In this document: positions 5,797-7,298 of the stretch, piece after piece | Position numbering within the stretch: position 1 is the first letter of the stretch | Layout: every line of letters starts with the position of its first letter | Assembly: GCA_049508565.1 (NCBI GenBank) | Contig: JBELAT010000113.1 | Location: forward strand, 1-7,298 | Source of the DNA: CAIRNS01 sp049508565 | GTDB taxonomy: Bacteria; Elusimicrobiota; Endomicrobiia; Endomicrobiales; CAIRNS01 | Reading direction: 5' to 3' | DNA length: 7,298 bases | Notes under the pieces: model-generated | Database searches by the model: none | What the model saw: only the letters and a program-made list of their open reading frames with translations | What the model was told of the DNA's origin: nothing | Translations under genes and position numbers: made by a program

Positions 5797-6111
5797 ATGA
5801 AAGGTTTTATAGAATTCATCCGAACCCAGGGAGTGATAGGGTTATCAATAGGGTTCATCCTGGGCGGCGCGATTGGGAAACTCGTAACCGCACTCGTTAA
5901 CGACCTGATCAATCCTCTTGTCGGTATCCTTTTAGGCGCGGCGACCGGCCTCAGAGGTGAGTTTATTCAGATAGGCACATCGAAATTCATGTGGGGTGAT
6001 TTCGTCAACTCAATGATAGATTTCATGATCATCGCCGGCGTGGTTTATTTTGTTGTCAGAGGTCTCGGACTTGATAAACTTGACAAAAAACAGGCGGATA
6101 AACCTTTATAA
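5797..6111 (+). CDS. mscL: Large-conductance mechanosensitive channel, short MscL family member
   Basis: MscL forms a homopentameric inner-membrane pore that opens under high membrane tension and releases solutes on hypo-osmotic shock. The 104-residue protein is shorter than the roughly 136 of E. coli. It has an amphipathic N-terminal helix (KGFIEFIRTQG), the pore-lining first helix at about 13-46 with the Gly/Ala-rich GLSIGFILGGAIGKLVTALVNDLINPLVG, a short periplasmic loop (about 50-67) and the second helix at 68-90 (NSMIDFMIIAGVVYFVV). A short charged tail KLDKKQADK follows. The missing length comes from a trimmed loop and C-terminal bundle. The helix-1 glycine pattern, including Gly15 and Gly19, matches the gate region of the family. 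It is translated from a strong ribosome site just after the barrel gene and converges with typA with a six-base overlap. Function is quite sure; gating tension is unknown. Confidence 0.9.
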   Translation: MKGFIEFIRTQGVIGLSIGFILGGAIGKLVTALVNDLINPLVGILLGAATGLRGEFIQIGTSKFMWGDFVNSMIDFMIIAGVVYFVVRGLGLDKLDKKQADKPL

Positions 6112-7298
6112 CAGCACCTTCGAGCCCTGTTTAGCCCGTTTACGGGCAAGCTCATCGAGAAGGGCTTTACGCATGCGAATTGAAAGAGGAGTGACTTCCA
6201 CCAGTTCATCATCATTGATGTAGGCAATACATTTTTCAAGACTCATCGTATCGGGAGGCGTCAGGATAATGTTGTCATCAGAACCTGCGGCGCGCATGTT
6301 AGTAAGTTTCTTTCCTTTACACGCATTGACCACCAGGTCGTTTTCACGGGAATGTTCACCGATGATTTGTCCCGCATACACCTTTTCACCGGCACCCAAA
6401 AATAGTTTTCCCCGCTCCTGCAGGCTAAACAGAGCGTAGCCAGCGGTAGTGCCCAGCTCCATAGCGAGCAATGCTCCGTTGTTACGGTTCTTGATCTCAC
6501 CGGCATATTCATCATATTCAAGGAATATATAATTTAATATCCCGGTCCCTTTGGTGTCAGTCATAAATTCCGATTTAAAACCGAGCAGACCGCGGGTTGG
6601 AATTTTGTATTTCAGACGAGCTACACCACCTTCCTGGTGCATTTCGATCATGCGGCCCTTGCGTCCGCCAACATTGGCAATAACATTACCGATAAATTGT
6701 TCATCAATATCAAGGATCAGCTCTTCAAACGGTTCAAGAACCTTTCCGTTTTCTTCCTTCAAAATAACGTGCGGGCGCGTAACCTGAAACTCATAGCCCT
6801 CACGACGCATTTTTTCTATGAGAATCGATAAATGCAATTCACCTCGTCCTGAAACCTTACACCCCACAATATCTGTCAAATCTTCAACCACGAGCGCGAT
6901 ATCAGATAAAGTCTCTCTCAGAAGCCGTTCTCGTAAATGCCGGGACGTCACGAATTTTCCTTCTTTACCCGCAAACGGAGAATCGTTGGGAATAAAATTC
7001 ATCGAAATGGTCGGCGGATCCATAACCATCGGTGCAAGGGGAATGGGATTAATAGGGTCAGTCAGCGTTTCTCCAACCGTTATATCCTCCATACCTGCAA
7101 CAGCCACTATCTCACCGACGCCGGCAACTTCGGTTTCCTTTTTCTCACTGCCCTCAAAGCGATATATTTTCGATATTCGTGCCGGAGCAATAGATCCATC
7201 TCTCCGGGCGACCACCACGTTTTTATTGATATTGAGACTGCCGGAAGTTATTTTCCCCGTCGCTAACCTGCCTAAAAACGATGAATAACTGATCGTAC
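6106..7298 (-). CDS. typA: Ribosome-associated GTPase TypA/BipA, C-terminal two thirds
   Basis: TypA/BipA is a translational GTPase related to EF-G and LepA that binds ribosomes and supports 50S assembly and growth under stress, notably cold. The frame is open through the right edge, so an apparent GTG start at 7218 is internal. The 396 residues seen lack the N-terminal G domain (about 200 residues) that would lie outside. Visible in order are the end of domain II (FLGRLATGKITSG, DITVGETL), and domain III with PPTISMNFIPNDSPFAGKEG and VTSRHLRERLLRE. Domain V follows with SGRGELHLSILIEKMRREGYEF and then RGLLGFKSEFMTDTKGTG. The TypA-specific C-terminal domain comes last: NNGALLAMELGTTAGYALFSLQERG, IIGEHSRENDLVVNACKGKKLTNMRAAG, PLSIRMRKALLDE. 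The C-terminal domain separates it from EF-G and LepA. Nothing appears broken. It converges on mscL, ending in the same TTATAA, with no separating terminator. Confidence 0.97.
   Translation of the reverse strand, partial: TISYSSFLGRLATGKITSGSLNINKNVVVARRDGSIAPARISKIYRFEGSEKKETEVAGVGEIVAVAGMEDITVGETLTDPINPIPLAPMVMDPPTISMNFIPNDSPFAGKEGKFVTSRHLRERLLRETLSDIALVVEDLTDIVGCKVSGRGELHLSILIEKMRREGYEFQVTRPHVILKEENGKVLEPFEELILDIDEQFIGNVIANVGGRKGRMIEMHQEGGVARLKYKIPTRGLLGFKSEFMTDTKGTGILNYIFLEYDEYAGEIKNRNNGALLAMELGTTAGYALFSLQERGKLFLGAGEKVYAGQIIGEHSRENDLVVNACKGKKLTNMRAAGSDDNIILTPPDTMSLEKCIAYINDDELVEVTPLSIRMRKALLDELARKRAKQGSKVLL

Noticed and set aside
7216..7218. GTG at 7216-7218 as the start of the TypA gene
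   Set aside because: The frame continues to the window edge with TypA domain II sequence, so the gene is cut by the window rather than truncated in nature.

Overview
The window is mostly conserved bacterial housekeeping sequence. I found no CRISPR array, insertion sequence, phage gene, defence system, tRNA or rRNA. A protein with a signal peptide, a beta-rich body and a C-terminal phenylalanine points to a Gram-negative (diderm) cell. The order M50 protease - trpS - scpA - scpB, together with a DUF3078-like outer-membrane protein, would suit a lineage near the FCB/PVC or deltaproteobacterial groups. That placement is inference, and I cannot name a genus.

Left block, minus strand, reading right to left: a site-2 (M50) protease from 3574, tryptophanyl-tRNA synthetase from 2859, scpA from 1882, scpB from 1101, and a sugar-phosphate isomerase-like TIM-barrel gene from 418 that runs off the left edge. 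trpS/scpA overlap by 4 nt, scpA/scpB by 14 nt, and scpB and the isomerase gene are 2 nt apart, so these genes are probably one transcript. A near-consensus sigma-70 promoter (TTGCCA-N17-TATAAT) lies so close to the protease ATG that its mRNA should be almost leaderless.

Middle block, minus strand: a CpXC-type zinc-ribbon protein (from 4691) and a three-helix membrane protein (from 4032) share a TAATG junction. A weaker promoter of the same geometry precedes them. The roughly 290-base divergent region 4692-4981 holds promoters for both directions and a short stretch that reads like a decayed coding fragment.

Right block: on the plus strand, a putative outer-membrane beta-barrel protein (4982) is followed directly by mscL (5797), whose near-perfect Shine-Dalgarno overlaps the barrel gene's stop. 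On the minus strand, the C-terminal two thirds of the GTPase typA/bipA enters from the right edge. It ends convergently with mscL inside one palindrome, TTATAA, which encodes Leu-stop on both strands.

By role, the left operon joins translation (TrpRS), chromosome condensation (ScpAB with SMC) and intramembrane proteolysis. The right block joins envelope functions (barrel, tension-gated channel) to a stress-linked ribosomal GTPase. The most useful second looks are the cysteine set in TrpRS that matches iron-sulfur TrpRS enzymes, the near-leaderless promoters, the CpXC/membrane pair of unknown role, and the shared stop palindrome.
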